A stretch of DNA of 64,000 nucleotides from Sphingomonas glacialis (lineage in GTDB: Bacteria; Pseudomonadota; Alphaproteobacteria; Sphingomonadales; Sphingomonadaceae), in the NCBI RefSeq assembly GCF_006439055.1, contig NZ_RCZC01000004.1, positions 312,620-376,619 of the forward strand. Direction: 5' to 3'. Made by a program: the position numbers and the translations under genes. The notes beneath the pieces were generated by a model. That model saw only the letters and a program-made list of their open reading frames with translations. It did no database searches and was not told the DNA's origin. Below, in pieces: positions 1-8,543 of the stretch (the first letter of the stretch is position 1; every line of letters starts with the position of its first letter).

Positions 1-845
1 CCGGCAAGCGACAGCTGCAGGAGCGTTGCCGACGGTTCAATCGGGCTGAGCAGCCGGTCACACTCGGCGGCAAAGGCGCCTGCGTCCGGGATTGTCCAAT
101 CCCGCATTAACCACTGAAACCTGCCCGTCCGGATCGGCGACACAATCGGCTCTACGCCCGGCTCAAGCGTCACCAGCAACGCATATCCTGGTTCGTCGCG
201 CTGAAACCGATCTGTTTCCGGGGTGCCCGAGTACCAGGTCCGTGCATCGACTCGCAGCGCTCCGTGCCAGTCACCAAGAGCAAGATAGTCCAGGTTCGAG
301 CGGTGAGCGCGATCGGGAGCAATCTGGTTTTGCGCTTCGCCGCGCGACGAGAAGTCACGGATCGAACCATGGGCCACACCAATGCGGAGCGTCGCGCCCG
401 GCGTCTCCATCATGTCGAACAAACCCGTCGGGTCGTCCAGATTGTGCCGGTGCGTCAGCGGCGCTGGCAGAAGCCAATGTCCAGGTTCGAGCTCGCACGG
501 CATCGGTTCGGTAACGATGCGGATGTTCGCCGCTCCCTTGGCGCGGACGCGGTCCCAAAGGCCGCTGTTGCGGGCGAAGTCGTGGTTGCCGGGCAGCAGC
601 CACCACGTGCAGGCGTATCGCTGCATCCGGGACACCGCCTGCACGATCACGCGATCTTCGGGCCCCTCGGTATCGAACACATCGCCGGCGACCAGGACAT
701 GCTCGGCCCCGTGCTCGACGGCTGCTTTACCGATCGTATCGATCGCGTCGAAGCGCGCCTCGTTGAGCGCGGCACGGACATCGCTGTCGAAGCGGCCATA
801 GGGCTTGCCGAGTTGCCAATCGGCTGTGTGGATCAGGCGTAGCAT
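1..845 (-). CDS. SbcD/Mre11-like metallophosphoesterase, C-terminus off the window
   Basis: An open frame runs from an ATG at 845 to the left edge (281 codons seen). It carries the calcineurin-like phosphoesterase motifs in order: HTADWQLG near the start, GDVFD, GNHD, then AHGS and ALGDWHG. This is the nuclease subunit pattern of DNA-repair exonucleases (SbcD, Mre11, YhaO type). Those usually pair with an SbcC/Rad50-like ATPase, which could lie just beyond the left edge. In the first motif the usual D-x-H is D-W-Q, a variant I believe occurs in this subfamily. The product would be a cytoplasmic, metal-dependent nuclease. Family assignment is solid; the substrate is inferred. Confidence 0.85.
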   Translation of the reverse strand, partial: MLRLIHTADWQLGKPYGRFDSDVRAALNEARFDAIDTIGKAAVEHGAEHVLVAGDVFDTEGPEDRVIVQAVSRMQRYACTWWLLPGNHDFARNSGLWDRVRAKGAANIRIVTEPMPCELEPGHWLLPAPLTHRHNLDDPTGLFDMMETPGATLRIGVAHGSIRDFSSRGEAQNQIAPDRAHRSNLDYLALGDWHGALRVDARTWYSGTPETDRFQRDEPGYALLVTLEPGVEPIVSPIRTGRFQWLMRDWTIPDAGAFAAECDRLLSPIEPSATLLQLSLA

Positions 846-953
846 CGGATCTTTCTGATGTGGAAGGATAGCTGTTGCGGCTGACCTGCTTCCCCCGCCC
901 TAGGCTAAACGTCGCTTCTTAGCCTGTAGGGATGTGCACGGCTCCTCGCGCGG

Positions 954-1889
954 CTAAAGCTGGCCGGCATGGGCAGCGATCCGCACTAGCAGGTCTTCAA
1001 ATGGCGGTTGCTCACGATAGTATAGCGCGGCGGTCTGTCGATAGGCCCGCCCGAAGGCGGTCCGCGTAGCACCATCGTCAAGTCGGAAAGCCGGGTTTCG
1101 AGAGATGTCAGGATCATCGGCTTTCGGAAAACGCGCCGCTTTGTGAGCAAAATACGCCTCCGTACCCACGAAGGCCTGCACGCCTAAATCGTCGAGCAGA
1201 CAATAAACGTCGTAATAATGACGTAGGAAGTTTTGGGGCAGCGAGCCCGTCTCCTGCTGACGACGGAATTTGGTAGAGATGGTCTGAAGCTTCTCGACGA
1301 GCGTGTAGCCTGGCTCGTAGCAATGAACGTCGCGCGCACGATTGTCGGTGAACTCCGCCGAACCGGCCTGAACCGCGCGATCGTAGGCCCAGGACGAAAT
1401 CAGGCACGGCCGGTTGGGCGCCACTTGATCGAAGCCGGCCTCCAGCAGGATACCGGTCTTCAAGCCTTTGGGAAGCGGATTGAGCGCGGGATAGTGCAAC
1501 CGGATACCGGCACTGCGCATTCGCGCGTCGTCAAAGGCATGGTCACGCGAGGCCCCGTCGAAGCCCGGGATCGCCAAGCGGGCCGGGAGCCCGTCATAGA
1601 ACCCGCGGCGCGCCTCCACATGGGCCGGCTTGTTCTGGTTGGGCCCGCGAGGAAGATCGCGATCCGGATGGATGAGGATGTCGATGTCCTCAGAGAAGCG
1701 GTGGATCAGTTGGAAGCCCTTTGACAGAGACGTTCCGCCTTTGAGCTCGAAGCGTAGCCCGAGCTGTTGCAGGCCCCAGAGGGCGTGCATGATCCAATAG
1801 TCCTTCTCGACCAGGCCTGGATCGATCGCGAGATCGCGAGCGGCGACGCCGATCAGGTCACGGAAGTCCCAACTCTCATGAAGAAGCAT
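954..1889 (-). CDS. AbiEii/AbiGii-family nucleotidyltransferase toxin
   Basis: A 311-aa protein with the AbiEii nucleotidyltransferase signature: KGGTSLSK followed by RFSEDIDILI at about residues 50-75. The Ser in GGTS and the acidic pair form the catalytic core in this family. AbiEii toxins are cytoplasmic nucleotidyltransferases of type IV toxin-antitoxin systems that limit phage and stabilise plasmids. The gene starts 12 nt after the stop of the AbiEi-like gene, the standard antitoxin-then-toxin order. No strong ribosome binding site is visible, so translation may depend on the upstream gene. Length is normal and the frame is intact, unlike the second toxin gene near 23.1 kb. Confidence 0.88.
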   Translation of the reverse strand: MLLHESWDFRDLIGVAARDLAIDPGLVEKDYWIMHALWGLQQLGLRFELKGGTSLSKGFQLIHRFSEDIDILIHPDRDLPRGPNQNKPAHVEARRGFYDGLPARLAIPGFDGASRDHAFDDARMRSAGIRLHYPALNPLPKGLKTGILLEAGFDQVAPNRPCLISSWAYDRAVQAGSAEFTDNRARDVHCYEPGYTLVEKLQTISTKFRRQQETGSLPQNFLRHYYDVYCLLDDLGVQAFVGTEAYFAHKAARFPKADDPDISRNPAFRLDDGATRTAFGRAYRQTAALYYREQPPFEDLLVRIAAHAGQL

Positions 1890-1901
1890 GGATGGCTGCG
1901 C

Positions 1902-2486
1902 TCAGGCGGGCACAGCATGAAGTGTCGGCGCCAGGAGGCGCTCGGCGCGTGCCGAGCCGAAGTCCTTAACCGCTCGTGCAAGACGCTTCTTGTCCATCGT
2001 CTTTGCCCGCTCGAGTGCGCGCGGCAGCACCTCCGCCCTGTCCTCGGGCAAGCGATCGAGATTGTGGAGCAGATCGACCAGGAGCACCTCCTGCGAAAGC
2101 TGGGCCGGCACAGTCGCGCGCATCCGGAAATCGTAGGTCCGCCCGTCGAGCTTGTAGCGACCGTGGCGCTTACGGTTGTAAACCACCGGCTCGTTGTGAA
2201 GCTGTGTCGTGCCCACGCCCAGACCATTGAAGGCGCTCGGCGAGACCATCAAAAAACGATCCTCACCAAGGAAGCTCCTCACCAGCTTCTCGGGCGTTGC
2301 CGGAGCGTTACCGAAGCGGGTCTTGCGCGGAGCCATGTAGAGGCCGCCAGCGACTTTCTCGAGACGCCCTTCGATGAGCAGCTGCTTAAGGTGGCGATCC
2401 ACGGACGTGGACCAGCGCGCCAGATCCTTGCGGCGGTAAACCTGTCCGGGACGCAGGTGCTTGGTGAGTTCTGTCAGGGCGGTCAT
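1902..2486 (-). CDS. AbiEi-family antitoxin / transcriptional regulator
   Basis: A 194-aa protein with an N-terminal winged-helix part (about residues 1-55, ending in KVAGGLYMAP, typical of AbiEi-like proteins) and a C-terminal domain that likely neutralises or represses the toxin. The ATG at 2486 is preferred because GAGGAAA sits 6 nt upstream; a start 12 codons earlier has no such signal. It is the first gene of a two-gene operon with the AbiEii toxin. AbiEi antitoxins normally bind inverted repeats in their own promoter, so autoregulation is expected but no operator was identified. Confidence 0.85.
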   Translation of the reverse strand: MTALTELTKHLRPGQVYRRKDLARWSTSVDRHLKQLLIEGRLEKVAGGLYMAPRKTRFGNAPATPEKLVRSFLGEDRFLMVSPSAFNGLGVGTTQLHNEPVVYNRKRHGRYKLDGRTYDFRMRATVPAQLSQEVLLVDLLHNLDRLPEDRAEVLPRALERAKTMDKKRLARAVKDFGSARAERLLAPTLHAVPA

Positions 2487-2609
2487 CGTTTTTTCCTCGT
2501 CCCGGGGAGATAGACCGTACACTCGGCTTGTTCAACTTCTCATTAAAAAATCATGCAGCAGCTGCTCGGTTACGCTTGGTGGATGCACCCGGGTTGCCGA
2601 TTGTTCGCT

Positions 2610-2942
2610 TCACAGAGACACAGGCGGCTTGGGTCTGCGGACCCGCTGCGGCATTCGCTCAATGTCGAGGAATAGACCCTGCTCGTCCTTCCTGGCATCA
2701 AGGATCTCTCCGAGGCTTTCGCCAAAGCCTAGAACGAAAAAGGACATGGCGTATGTGCCAAGCGCAACGGTTGGATCGCCCTTTTCCAGCTTGAGATACG
2801 TACTCTTGGCGACAACAATCCGTTCGGCCATCATGACCACAGTGAGGCTGCGCTTCTTGCGCGCCAGCGCGATATCGGCGCCAAGCTTTTTCAAGCTGCG
2901 TCTTACCGGAAGCGGAAGCGTATCAACGACGGTCGATCGCAT
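2610..2942 (-). CDS. HipB-like XRE-family HTH regulator, orphan
   Basis: A 110-aa protein with a Cro/XRE helix-turn-helix at about residues 20-75 (LGADIALARKKRSLT, then AKSTYLKLEKGDP). The composition and C-terminus resemble HipB-type antitoxins or regulators often found upstream of hipA kinases. Here no hipA follows; the next gene on the strand is the AbiEi antitoxin. It could be the remnant of a HipBA pair or an independent repressor. Direct repeats just upstream (2946-2990) are a plausible operator. Confidence 0.75.
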   Translation of the reverse strand: MRSTVVDTLPLPVRRSLKKLGADIALARKKRSLTVVMMAERIVVAKSTYLKLEKGDPTVALGTYAMSFFVLGFGESLGEILDARKDEQGLFLDIERMPQRVRRPKPPVSL

Positions 2943-2945
2943 CTA

Positions 2946-2990
2946 GTGTCTCATATAAACGCCCATCTCGGCGATAAGGTGTCTTATACA
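2946..2990. promoter_or_regulatory. direct repeats upstream of the HipB-like gene
   Basis: GTGTCTCATATA (2946-2957) and GTGTCTTATACA (2979-2990) are 33 bp apart, three helical turns, immediately 5' of the XRE gene. This fits an autoregulatory operator overlapping its promoter. Assignment is by position and repetition only. Confidence 0.4.
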
Positions 2991-3108
2991 CGACCTTAAC
3001 CGACTGTTGTTATAACCGATATCGACGGACGACACCAGAACCCAGCCCAGGCGGCCCTGGGTCGCTGCGCGTGTCGGAAGCGGCTGAAGACAGTTGAACG
3101 GAAGATAA

Positions 3109-3255
3109 TGGGTCTCGCTGCAGGCCGAATTCGACCAACTCACGCCGTTCTTCAACAAAGGTGTGAACGGCGGCTTCTCCCAAACCTGCCACTCACACTA
3201 CGCGAACACGATGCGCGGCTTCGTGACCCATTCCAGCGATCCCCCTATTGAGTGA
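3109..3255 (+). pseudogene. 3' fragment of an unidentified gene
   Basis: After an in-frame TAA at 3106-3108 there is a coding-like frame of about 48 residues (containing QAEFDQLTPFFNKGVNGGF) ending in TGA at 3255. A short ORF follows with a good ribosome binding site (GAGGGGAG, ATG at 3273, MSENTPFSDIMPAIEI), but it runs into repeat-like sequence after about 3340 and ends at 3464. I read this as the truncated end of an older operon at the edge of the small-gene island. The family was not recognised. Confidence 0.3.
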
Positions 3256-3455
3256 GAGGGGAGTGACCTGCCATGTCGGAAAACACCCCTTTTTCGGATA
3301 TTATGCCGGCGATTGAGATCGTCGGCGTTCACAGTGAGTCTCAGCGGACGGGCGCGGCGGGGTCAGGCTTCTCAAAAGGGATCGCATTTTGGGAATTTCC
3401 GAGATTCGGGCCAAAGGGCGACCCCTTTGATCCCCACCGTGCCGGTATCTGTAAG

Positions 3456-4061
3456 CTATGGTAGCGGAGGAATATTGCCGATGGCGGTCACGGCTTTAGC
3501 ATCAACAGTTTGCATCGCAGGTAATACACTAGGATTAGATGGATAGCTTTGTCCTTCAAACCGCAATCGCGCATCGTAGCCTGTCGTGACGCCGCCTCCG
3601 GCGACCCGGACGCTCAAGTCGTGCCAGCCGTGGGTCGTACTAGACAATATACGAACGGGTAAACGACTGACTGAGACCCGGCCCACTTGACGATAACCGG
3701 AACGGATCGACGTGAGGATATAAAGATCGCAACCTCCGGTTCCGCAAAGATCAGCATTCCCCCCACCGACCGTTGCAACAGCATATATCAACGCTTCGGG
3801 CTGGTTGTCTCCATTCAAATCAGCGAATACTACGCCGTATCGTCTAAGATGATGGTCCTTAATGAAAGCGCTTACTCCATGAGGTACTTCCGGTATGCTC
3901 CAATGACAAGATGCAACTTCATCTTTGGCTGGTGGCGGGCACGGCGCACCGTACACCTTCACTTCATTTCTATCGTTGCTTGGATGCCACCTTACCTGAC
4001 CAGCAGGTGCGCCGTCTTCGGGTGCAGATAGCAGTCCCGCCAGAAAAAACGCCATCAGCAT
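3456..4061 (-). CDS. exported hypothetical protein
   Basis: A 201-aa protein beginning with a short hydrophobic stretch (MLMAFFLAGLLSAP) that looks like a signal peptide. The middle contains FADLNGDNQPEALIY followed by CGTGGCDLYIL; this is a DxNxD-type Ca-binding-like loop (as in VCBS/FG-GAP repeats) plus a paired-Cys segment. GGAG lies 9 nt before the ATG. I do not know its function. It is the first of the island of small exported proteins and stands alone on its strand. A later ATG at 4055 is an alternative start. Confidence 0.6.
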   Translation of the reverse strand: MLMAFFLAGLLSAPEDGAPAGQVRWHPSNDRNEVKVYGAPCPPPAKDEVASCHWSIPEVPHGVSAFIKDHHLRRYGVVFADLNGDNQPEALIYAVATVGGGNADLCGTGGCDLYILTSIRSGYRQVGRVSVSRLPVRILSSTTHGWHDLSVRVAGGGVTTGYDARLRFEGQSYPSNPSVLPAMQTVDAKAVTAIGNIPPLP

Positions 4062-4138
4062 CGGTCATTTCTCCATCGCTGACGCGGGTATACCGGATCG
4101 AAAACATGGCCGCTATTGCGGAGGCGACCGATGCGGCT

Positions 4139-4289
4139 TTCCCACAAACGAACAACGATAGAGAAGCCGACTGCATCCTCGAAACGGATCCTCCAGTGAG
4201 AACGCCAGCGGCTTCCCAAAACTTGTCGCGCATGTGGATATGAGAACGGGTCTGCGTTGATCGCGAACGGCGATCTGTGGTGGGAAGCA
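4139..4289. repeat. dispersed intergenic repeat, copy 1
   Basis: About 150 bp between two small genes is similar (roughly 75-80% by eye) to 6298-6445. Shared blocks include CGCCAGCGG, TTCCCAAAAC, GGATATGAGAA and CTGGTGG. It has no credible ORF. It may be a mobile intergenic element or a cassette boundary. Confidence 0.5.
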
Positions 4290-4294
4290 GATGT

Positions 4295-4768
4295 TTAAGG
4301 GAGCGGCGTCGAAGGAAGGCAAGGCAGCAAGGCAGCCAAAGCATGTTCGACCCATATGGCAAGGGGAGTACCCCCGTTAGAAGTGATGGTGAGGTGTCCA
4401 TTCCCGAACGACGATGGCGCCGTCAGTTCATAGTAATTTCCGTCCATAATCGGCGGAGGCGGCAGCTCACTGTCAACAATTGGCAAAGGTTGCGGCATTT
4501 GAAGCTTACCCATCCTAGTCACGATCTGATGAATGGCAGGGCAATCAGTGCTGTTTATTACCGCGTCGATCTTTCTGGGAGAAAACTGCTGACTCCAGTT
4601 ATAGCGGATTTTGTACTCAAGCCGATTGAGCCGCTCATCCCGGTACGCGGCAATATCTACCGTTTCCGTAATGTATATTAGCGACCGACTCATTTGGAAC
4701 TGAGCAAAACCCGGCACGTCGTTCGGCTCGGAGGATAAAGCCGCAGAGATGAGCAAAGCGATTAACAT
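4295..4768 (-). CDS. exported hypothetical protein
   Basis: A 157-aa protein starting MLIALLISAALSSEP, a short signal-peptide-like segment. The ATG at 4768 is preceded by GGAG at a 5-nt spacing, which decides the start over one 10 codons upstream. The mature part has no motif I recognise; it carries two prolines-rich turns and Cys residues near DCPAIHQ and near the C-terminus. Monocistronic, with dispersed repeat copy 1 just beyond its 3' end. Function unknown. Confidence 0.55.
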   Translation of the reverse strand: MLIALLISAALSSEPNDVPGFAQFQMSRSLIYITETVDIAAYRDERLNRLEYKIRYNWSQQFSPRKIDAVINSTDCPAIHQIVTRMGKLQMPQPLPIVDSELPPPPIMDGNYYELTAPSSFGNGHLTITSNGGTPLAIWVEHALAALLPCLPSTPLP

Positions 4769-4928
4769 GAGGGCTCCAAGTAGATGGCCGCAAGGCAATG
4801 CGGCCTCGTATGCGCACCTAAGTCTATCACCGCAAATAGGCGCTTTTGCCGACCCGGTTGTCGCGATAGGGTTGATTTTTGCGTCAGAACATATCGAGTC
4901 TGATCGCTAACTGCCTTTCGACCTCTGC

Positions 4929-5369
4929 TCATACGAAGCGAGCGGACGACCCGTCCGCGAAACGGACCGACAGTCCCTTCTGATCAATGGACCACTTACG
5001 CGCGGTCTCCACCCGCAGCCAGAAGCGGTTCGCTATGGCCACAACACGCGCATTATCACACCCGACGACAGTGATAATCCTAGCACTTGCTCCGTCCGTC
5101 GCGAGCTTCCCGTGCATCTGGCCAGAAATATTCTCCCACTTCAGCTTGCCGGGGCCTATACTGTTGCATGCCCAGGTGCCGGTGACCGTGTGATCAGAAT
5201 TGAACCTCAACGTTGCGACCTCCATTCCGCGCTCGATCACCCTTTCGCTCTGAAATTTTTCTAAAACCCAGACGTGATCCGACGGCCCGCGCTCGGCAGG
5301 GTGGGAAACCCCCGCGTCAGGGGAAAACGCGGCGAACATTCCAACGACCAATATGGCCCGCTTCGTCAC
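4929..5369 (-). CDS. META-domain (HslJ-like) exported protein
   Basis: A 146-aa protein with a GTG start at 5369, preceded by GGAGG at a good distance. After a signal-like N-terminus comes a META/HslJ-type domain: WVLEKF near residue 35, an alternating beta pattern, then VTGTWACNS and GKLKWENISG. META-domain proteins are small periplasmic or outer-membrane lipocalin-like proteins tied to stress or antibiotic tolerance; the ligand is unknown. There is no lipobox, so it is probably soluble periplasmic. It is a single-gene unit within the island. Confidence 0.65.
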   Translation of the reverse strand: MTKRAILVVGMFAAFSPDAGVSHPAERGPSDHVWVLEKFQSERVIERGMEVATLRFNSDHTVTGTWACNSIGPGKLKWENISGQMHGKLATDGASARIITVVGCDNARVVAIANRFWLRVETARKWSIDQKGLSVRFADGSSARFV

Positions 5370-5438
5370 TGTTTTGCCTCCGACTTTCCACTATCAGCGC
5401 GAGGGCATAGCACATTGTGACGACCAGGTATGGTCGCT

Positions 5439-5490
5439 AGCGGAATGGCGACTTTGCCAAAAACGATCGAGTTTCGGGAATTTTGGGGGT
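5439..5490. repeat. short dispersed repeat, copy 1
   Basis: Shares GGAATGGC, CTTTGCCAAAAACGAT and TTTCGGGAAT with 7078-7123. Both copies lie in intergenic DNA next to small exported-protein genes. Same-phase spacing of the blocks supports common origin. Confidence 0.45.
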
Positions 5491-5527
5491 GGCGGAAGCA
5501 AACGCGGTCAATGAGCGCTGAATTGCA

Positions 5528-6217
5528 TCAGCCAGACAGATCAGCTTGCCGAATAGAGACGGTGGGATCGCAGCGATGTTTTCGTCGTAGCTTTTCGGCC
5601 GTCGCGAGCGCACTTGCGACTTGTTTCCGGACCGCATGCCAGTCCGGCAGAAGATAGGTTTGACCAATAGCGGGGGCGCCGGGGAATCGAATGTCATAGC
5701 TCACGGTGTTATGGCCACGGAGATCAGGTATCCAGGGATGGTCGCGCTCGCTCACCGCAGCTTGGGTCAAACGCTTTCTGGATGCAAAGCCGATCGCGTC
5801 GCGATCAGAAACATATTGTCCTGATCGGCGAATTCTATGCGTTCCGACAGGCGCACCATCCAGCGATACAGACAAGACAAAATCATCCGGAACGCTAGCG
5901 CGGAATAATATGCGAACATAACCCGGGCCGGACGGCACCTCGAATTGGACGCGGCCTGTTATTGGCCAGCTTGCCTCGAACTGCCCGAGCCCTGTCACCC
6001 GATCACGGACGTTGTACGAAATTGTAGTAGAGAGGGGGCTATAGTTTTCATCGAGGGACATGGAAACGCTACCTTCGCCCACTCCGTCGAGGCCCCCAAT
6101 AGTGGTGAAGGCTGTCGCTGAGCAGGCGTATCCGTGGCTGACTGTCCCGGCCATCGCAGGCGGCGAGGCAAAGAGGCCGGCGAAGCACGCAGCAAAAACG
6201 GACTTACCAGTTATCAT
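5528..6217 (-). CDS. exported hypothetical protein
   Basis: A 229-aa protein with a clear signal peptide (AACFAGLFASPPAMA ending near residue 23). GGAGTGAG lies about 7 nt upstream of the ATG. The rest is beta-rich in appearance, with two widely spaced Cys (YACSAT near the N-terminus and HRCDPT near the C-terminus) that could form a disulfide in the periplasm. No family recognised. It stands alone on the minus strand. Confidence 0.55.
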   Translation of the reverse strand: MITGKSVFAACFAGLFASPPAMAGTVSHGYACSATAFTTIGGLDGVGEGSVSMSLDENYSPLSTTISYNVRDRVTGLGQFEASWPITGRVQFEVPSGPGYVRILFRASVPDDFVLSVSLDGAPVGTHRIRRSGQYVSDRDAIGFASRKRLTQAAVSERDHPWIPDLRGHNTVSYDIRFPGAPAIGQTYLLPDWHAVRKQVASALATAEKLRRKHRCDPTVSIRQADLSG

Positions 6218-6297
6218 GTCGAACTCACTCCGATCGGCTTTGAGCTAGCGCGGAGAAGTTAACGCCCGGTGGCAAGCAGCTAATGCCTTCCCGTTCG

Positions 6298-6445
6298 TCC
6301 CGTAAACGAACCGCGATCGAGAGGGGCGGGCTTGCCCACAAGGATGGTTGAGTGAGAGCGCCAGCGGTTTCCCAAAACTCGTCATGCGCGCGGATATGAG
6401 AAGGGATTTGCGCCGATCACGAGTAGCAATCTCTGGTGGTTAGCC
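6298..6445. repeat. dispersed intergenic repeat, copy 2
   Basis: Second copy of the element at 4139-4289, same orientation, between a minus-strand gene start (6217) and a plus-strand gene start (6547). No ORF is supported inside. Confidence 0.5.
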
Positions 6446-6546
6446 GTCCCACTGCTTTCAGGTGGAAGGGCACCGAGGAGCGGTCATTCCGCCTTATGTA
6501 TCCTTAAGCCTACCGCCAATATCGTGAGGCGAGAGGAGAATCGGAA

Positions 6547-7011
6547 ATGAGGCGGACGAAGAACACGGTGGTAATCGCAGTAGCCGTTTTGGGAGCTACG
6601 GCGGGGGTAGGGCAAGTTCCGATGCGGGCTGCCAGCCCACCACCTATGAACGCTATGGCTCCCAAACTCTCCAGCCTTGCTCCGAACGACGCAAAGGCGG
6701 CACTCGCCACTCCCCGACATTGCGAATTGAAGGTCGGGAATGAACTTCGCTTGGTCGCAAGCGAGGCTGGACGGCAGGCAATCGCGGTTATCGGCGGATC
6801 AATCAGGACCCTGCGATATGAAGGCCGGAACCCAATTCGAAATGGCGGAAGATTCCTTCCGTCCTCCTCTGCCCTGGATGTTTGGGTTGCAGTCGATCCA
6901 AGGCAGGATAAATCGTTGGCCACAGGCCTCCCACGAAACGTGACTGTTATGATCAACGGGTTGACTGGCGGCACTGACGCTTATTCAGCGACTTACACAT
7001 GCAATTATTGA
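6547..7011 (+). CDS. exported hypothetical protein
   Basis: A 154-aa protein with a signal peptide (KNTVVIAVAVLGATAGVG) and AGGAGA 6 nt before the ATG. The mature region contains HCELKVGNELRLV and ends in YTCNY, so one disulfide is possible. No recognised domain. It is flanked by the two dispersed repeat types (6298-6445 upstream, 7078-7123 downstream), which suggests it moved as a unit. Confidence 0.55.
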   Translation: MRRTKNTVVIAVAVLGATAGVGQVPMRAASPPPMNAMAPKLSSLAPNDAKAALATPRHCELKVGNELRLVASEAGRQAIAVIGGSIRTLRYEGRNPIRNGGRFLPSSSALDVWVAVDPRQDKSLATGLPRNVTVMINGLTGGTDAYSATYTCNY

Positions 7012-7077
7012 GTACGCGCTGAACGGCCGCTTCGGAGCGGCTCGATTTGAGCTATGAACGGCGAGACGTGAGCGACA

Positions 7078-7123
7078 ACGGAATGGCTGCTTTGCCAAAA
7101 ACGATGACATTTCGGGAATGGCC
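7078..7123. repeat. short dispersed repeat, copy 2
   Basis: Second copy of the element at 5439-5490, just downstream of the 6547-7011 gene. Confidence 0.45.
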
Positions 7124-7195
7124 AATCCTGCCGTTTTCGCTCCCTGCCTTTCTCGAAAAATCGGGTAAGAAGGTAGAAGTTTGGAGGGCCCGGCA

Positions 7196-7507
7196 ATGCT
7201 TTTCCTATTGGCGAATTTGGTTTCGATCTCGGCGCCCTTTACCTATCATCAAGCCCGCGAGCTGGCATTTCAGACCCCCTATGCACTCGACGCCAAACGC
7301 AGGGGCGCTGACGTAGCCGCTCGAAAGGGCGATTGGGATCATGACGGGTGGACGTTCCGTCTGTTCGCCCGGAATTGTACTTCACCATCTTGCCTCGTTG
7401 GCTGGGTACATGTGAATCGCGCGACGGGTGCGATCACTGATCCAGTTGCCGAGAAGCCGATAAGCTCGCAGCATCTCACCATTATCGAGGCCAATCTGCG
7501 GAGGTGA
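7196..7507 (+). CDS. small exported hypothetical protein
   Basis: A 103-aa protein. The ATG at 7196 follows GGAGG at an 8-nt spacing and opens a hydrophobic MLFLLANLVSISAP segment; the upstream TTG start is rejected. It contains a WDHDGWTFRLFARNC stretch and a CTSPSC pair. Function unknown. Monocistronic. Confidence 0.5.
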   Translation: MLFLLANLVSISAPFTYHQARELAFQTPYALDAKRRGADVAARKGDWDHDGWTFRLFARNCTSPSCLVGWVHVNRATGAITDPVAEKPISSQHLTIIEANLRR

Positions 7508-7644
7508 CGGGGTGTCTTCTGTGCCGCGATTCGGTCGCGAAAGGGGTCCCTTTTGAGACGGTAGATACGACCCAGTAGCCGCCGTTAGCGCCTCTGCTAC
7601 CTTCGAAAGTTTGCATCGAATAGGAGAGCGCTTACTATCCGCAG

Positions 7645-8421
7645 ATGCTTCCAATCCTACTTTCGCTCGTGCTGTTCGCCGATCAGCCTGCTTCCTCCCT
7701 GAATGACTTCAATGGCGACTGGACCACAGACCTCAGCACATTGAGCAAGGAGCCAGAGCCGGAACGGATTGTGGTGAAGGGTAAGCGGTTTTCGAGGAGC
7801 AAGGGAGCGGTCAGTGTACCGGCCGATGGGACGTTCCACTCCCTTGGCGACGCCCCCTATGTAGACGCGGTAGCCGTCACAATCCTGGATCGACGTCGCG
7901 TACGAGAACTCGATCGCTTTAGAGGCAAGCTGATCTACTCAATAACCTACACCGCTTCCGTCGACGGGCAATCGATGCGAAGGACGATCACCGATTTCGG
8001 CAAACCGAATGGCCGCGCAGTTTCGACCGTGATCGATTCCGCTCGCGACGGGCGACACAGCCCCGGCGAGCATCTGGTGTCGGGCGATTGGCGTGCTGTA
8101 TCGATCAAGACCAGCCAAGCGCGCTTGATCGACACGATCAGGCTTCGTGACGGTCGCTACAGCCTCCTAGGGCATGACGGCTACGGCTACACTGCCGTTA
8201 TTGGCGGCCCGCCCGTCTCAATTCGTGGTGACGCTGAGACGGGTCGGGTCAGCGTGACGACCCAGGCGAACGACACCGTGATCGTGAGCATGTCCCTCGA
8301 CGGCAAGAAGACCGCGTTGCAGACGCTACGCCTTCAGCCGGACCGTCACACCATCAAGGTCAGTGTTCATCGCGAGGCTGACGGAGTTGAAAAAACCTAC
8401 CTCCTTCGACGAGTTAAGTGA
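7645..8421 (+). CDS. exported hypothetical protein
   Basis: A 258-aa protein with a short signal-like start (MLPILLSLVLFADQPASS). The body has the pattern FNGDWTTDLS followed by beta-strand repeats (VAVTILDRRRVREL, ISYTAS-like runs, DTIRLRDGRYS), reminiscent of small beta-sandwich or lipocalin-like exported proteins, but no family is certain. Its stop at 8421 is followed 9 bp later by the first 28-bp palindromic site (8430), the gene-then-site arrangement seen repeatedly here. Confidence 0.55.
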   Translation: MLPILLSLVLFADQPASSLNDFNGDWTTDLSTLSKEPEPERIVVKGKRFSRSKGAVSVPADGTFHSLGDAPYVDAVAVTILDRRRVRELDRFRGKLIYSITYTASVDGQSMRRTITDFGKPNGRAVSTVIDSARDGRHSPGEHLVSGDWRAVSIKTSQARLIDTIRLRDGRYSLLGHDGYGYTAVIGGPPVSIRGDAETGRVSVTTQANDTVIVSMSLDGKKTALQTLRLQPDRHTIKVSVHREADGVEKTYLLRRVK

Positions 8422-8427
8422 CCTGGA

Positions 8428-8459
8428 AATGATGCAAAACTCAAAAGTTTTGCATCATT
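8428..8459 (+). repeat. 28-bp palindromic site A
   Basis: Perfect 14-bp inverted repeat (left arm 8428-8441, right arm 8446-8459); the 28-bp core form is 8430-8457 with TGATGC and GCATCA ends. It is nearly identical to site D read on the opposite strand. It lies just after a stop codon. It could be a recombinase site, an extragenic palindrome or a weak terminator. Confidence 0.65.
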
Positions 8460-8543
8460 CGATGGAGTACAAATCGTCCGCGTTGAGTCGATTTCCATCT
8501 TCCCTTCAGCAACACGTAATGTCGCGACGGCATAGTACGAGCT

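Noticed and set aside
264..842. plus-strand 192-codon ORF at the left edge
   Set aside because: It is the antisense shadow of the phosphoesterase, whose motifs (GDVFD, GNHD) are unmistakable on the minus strand.
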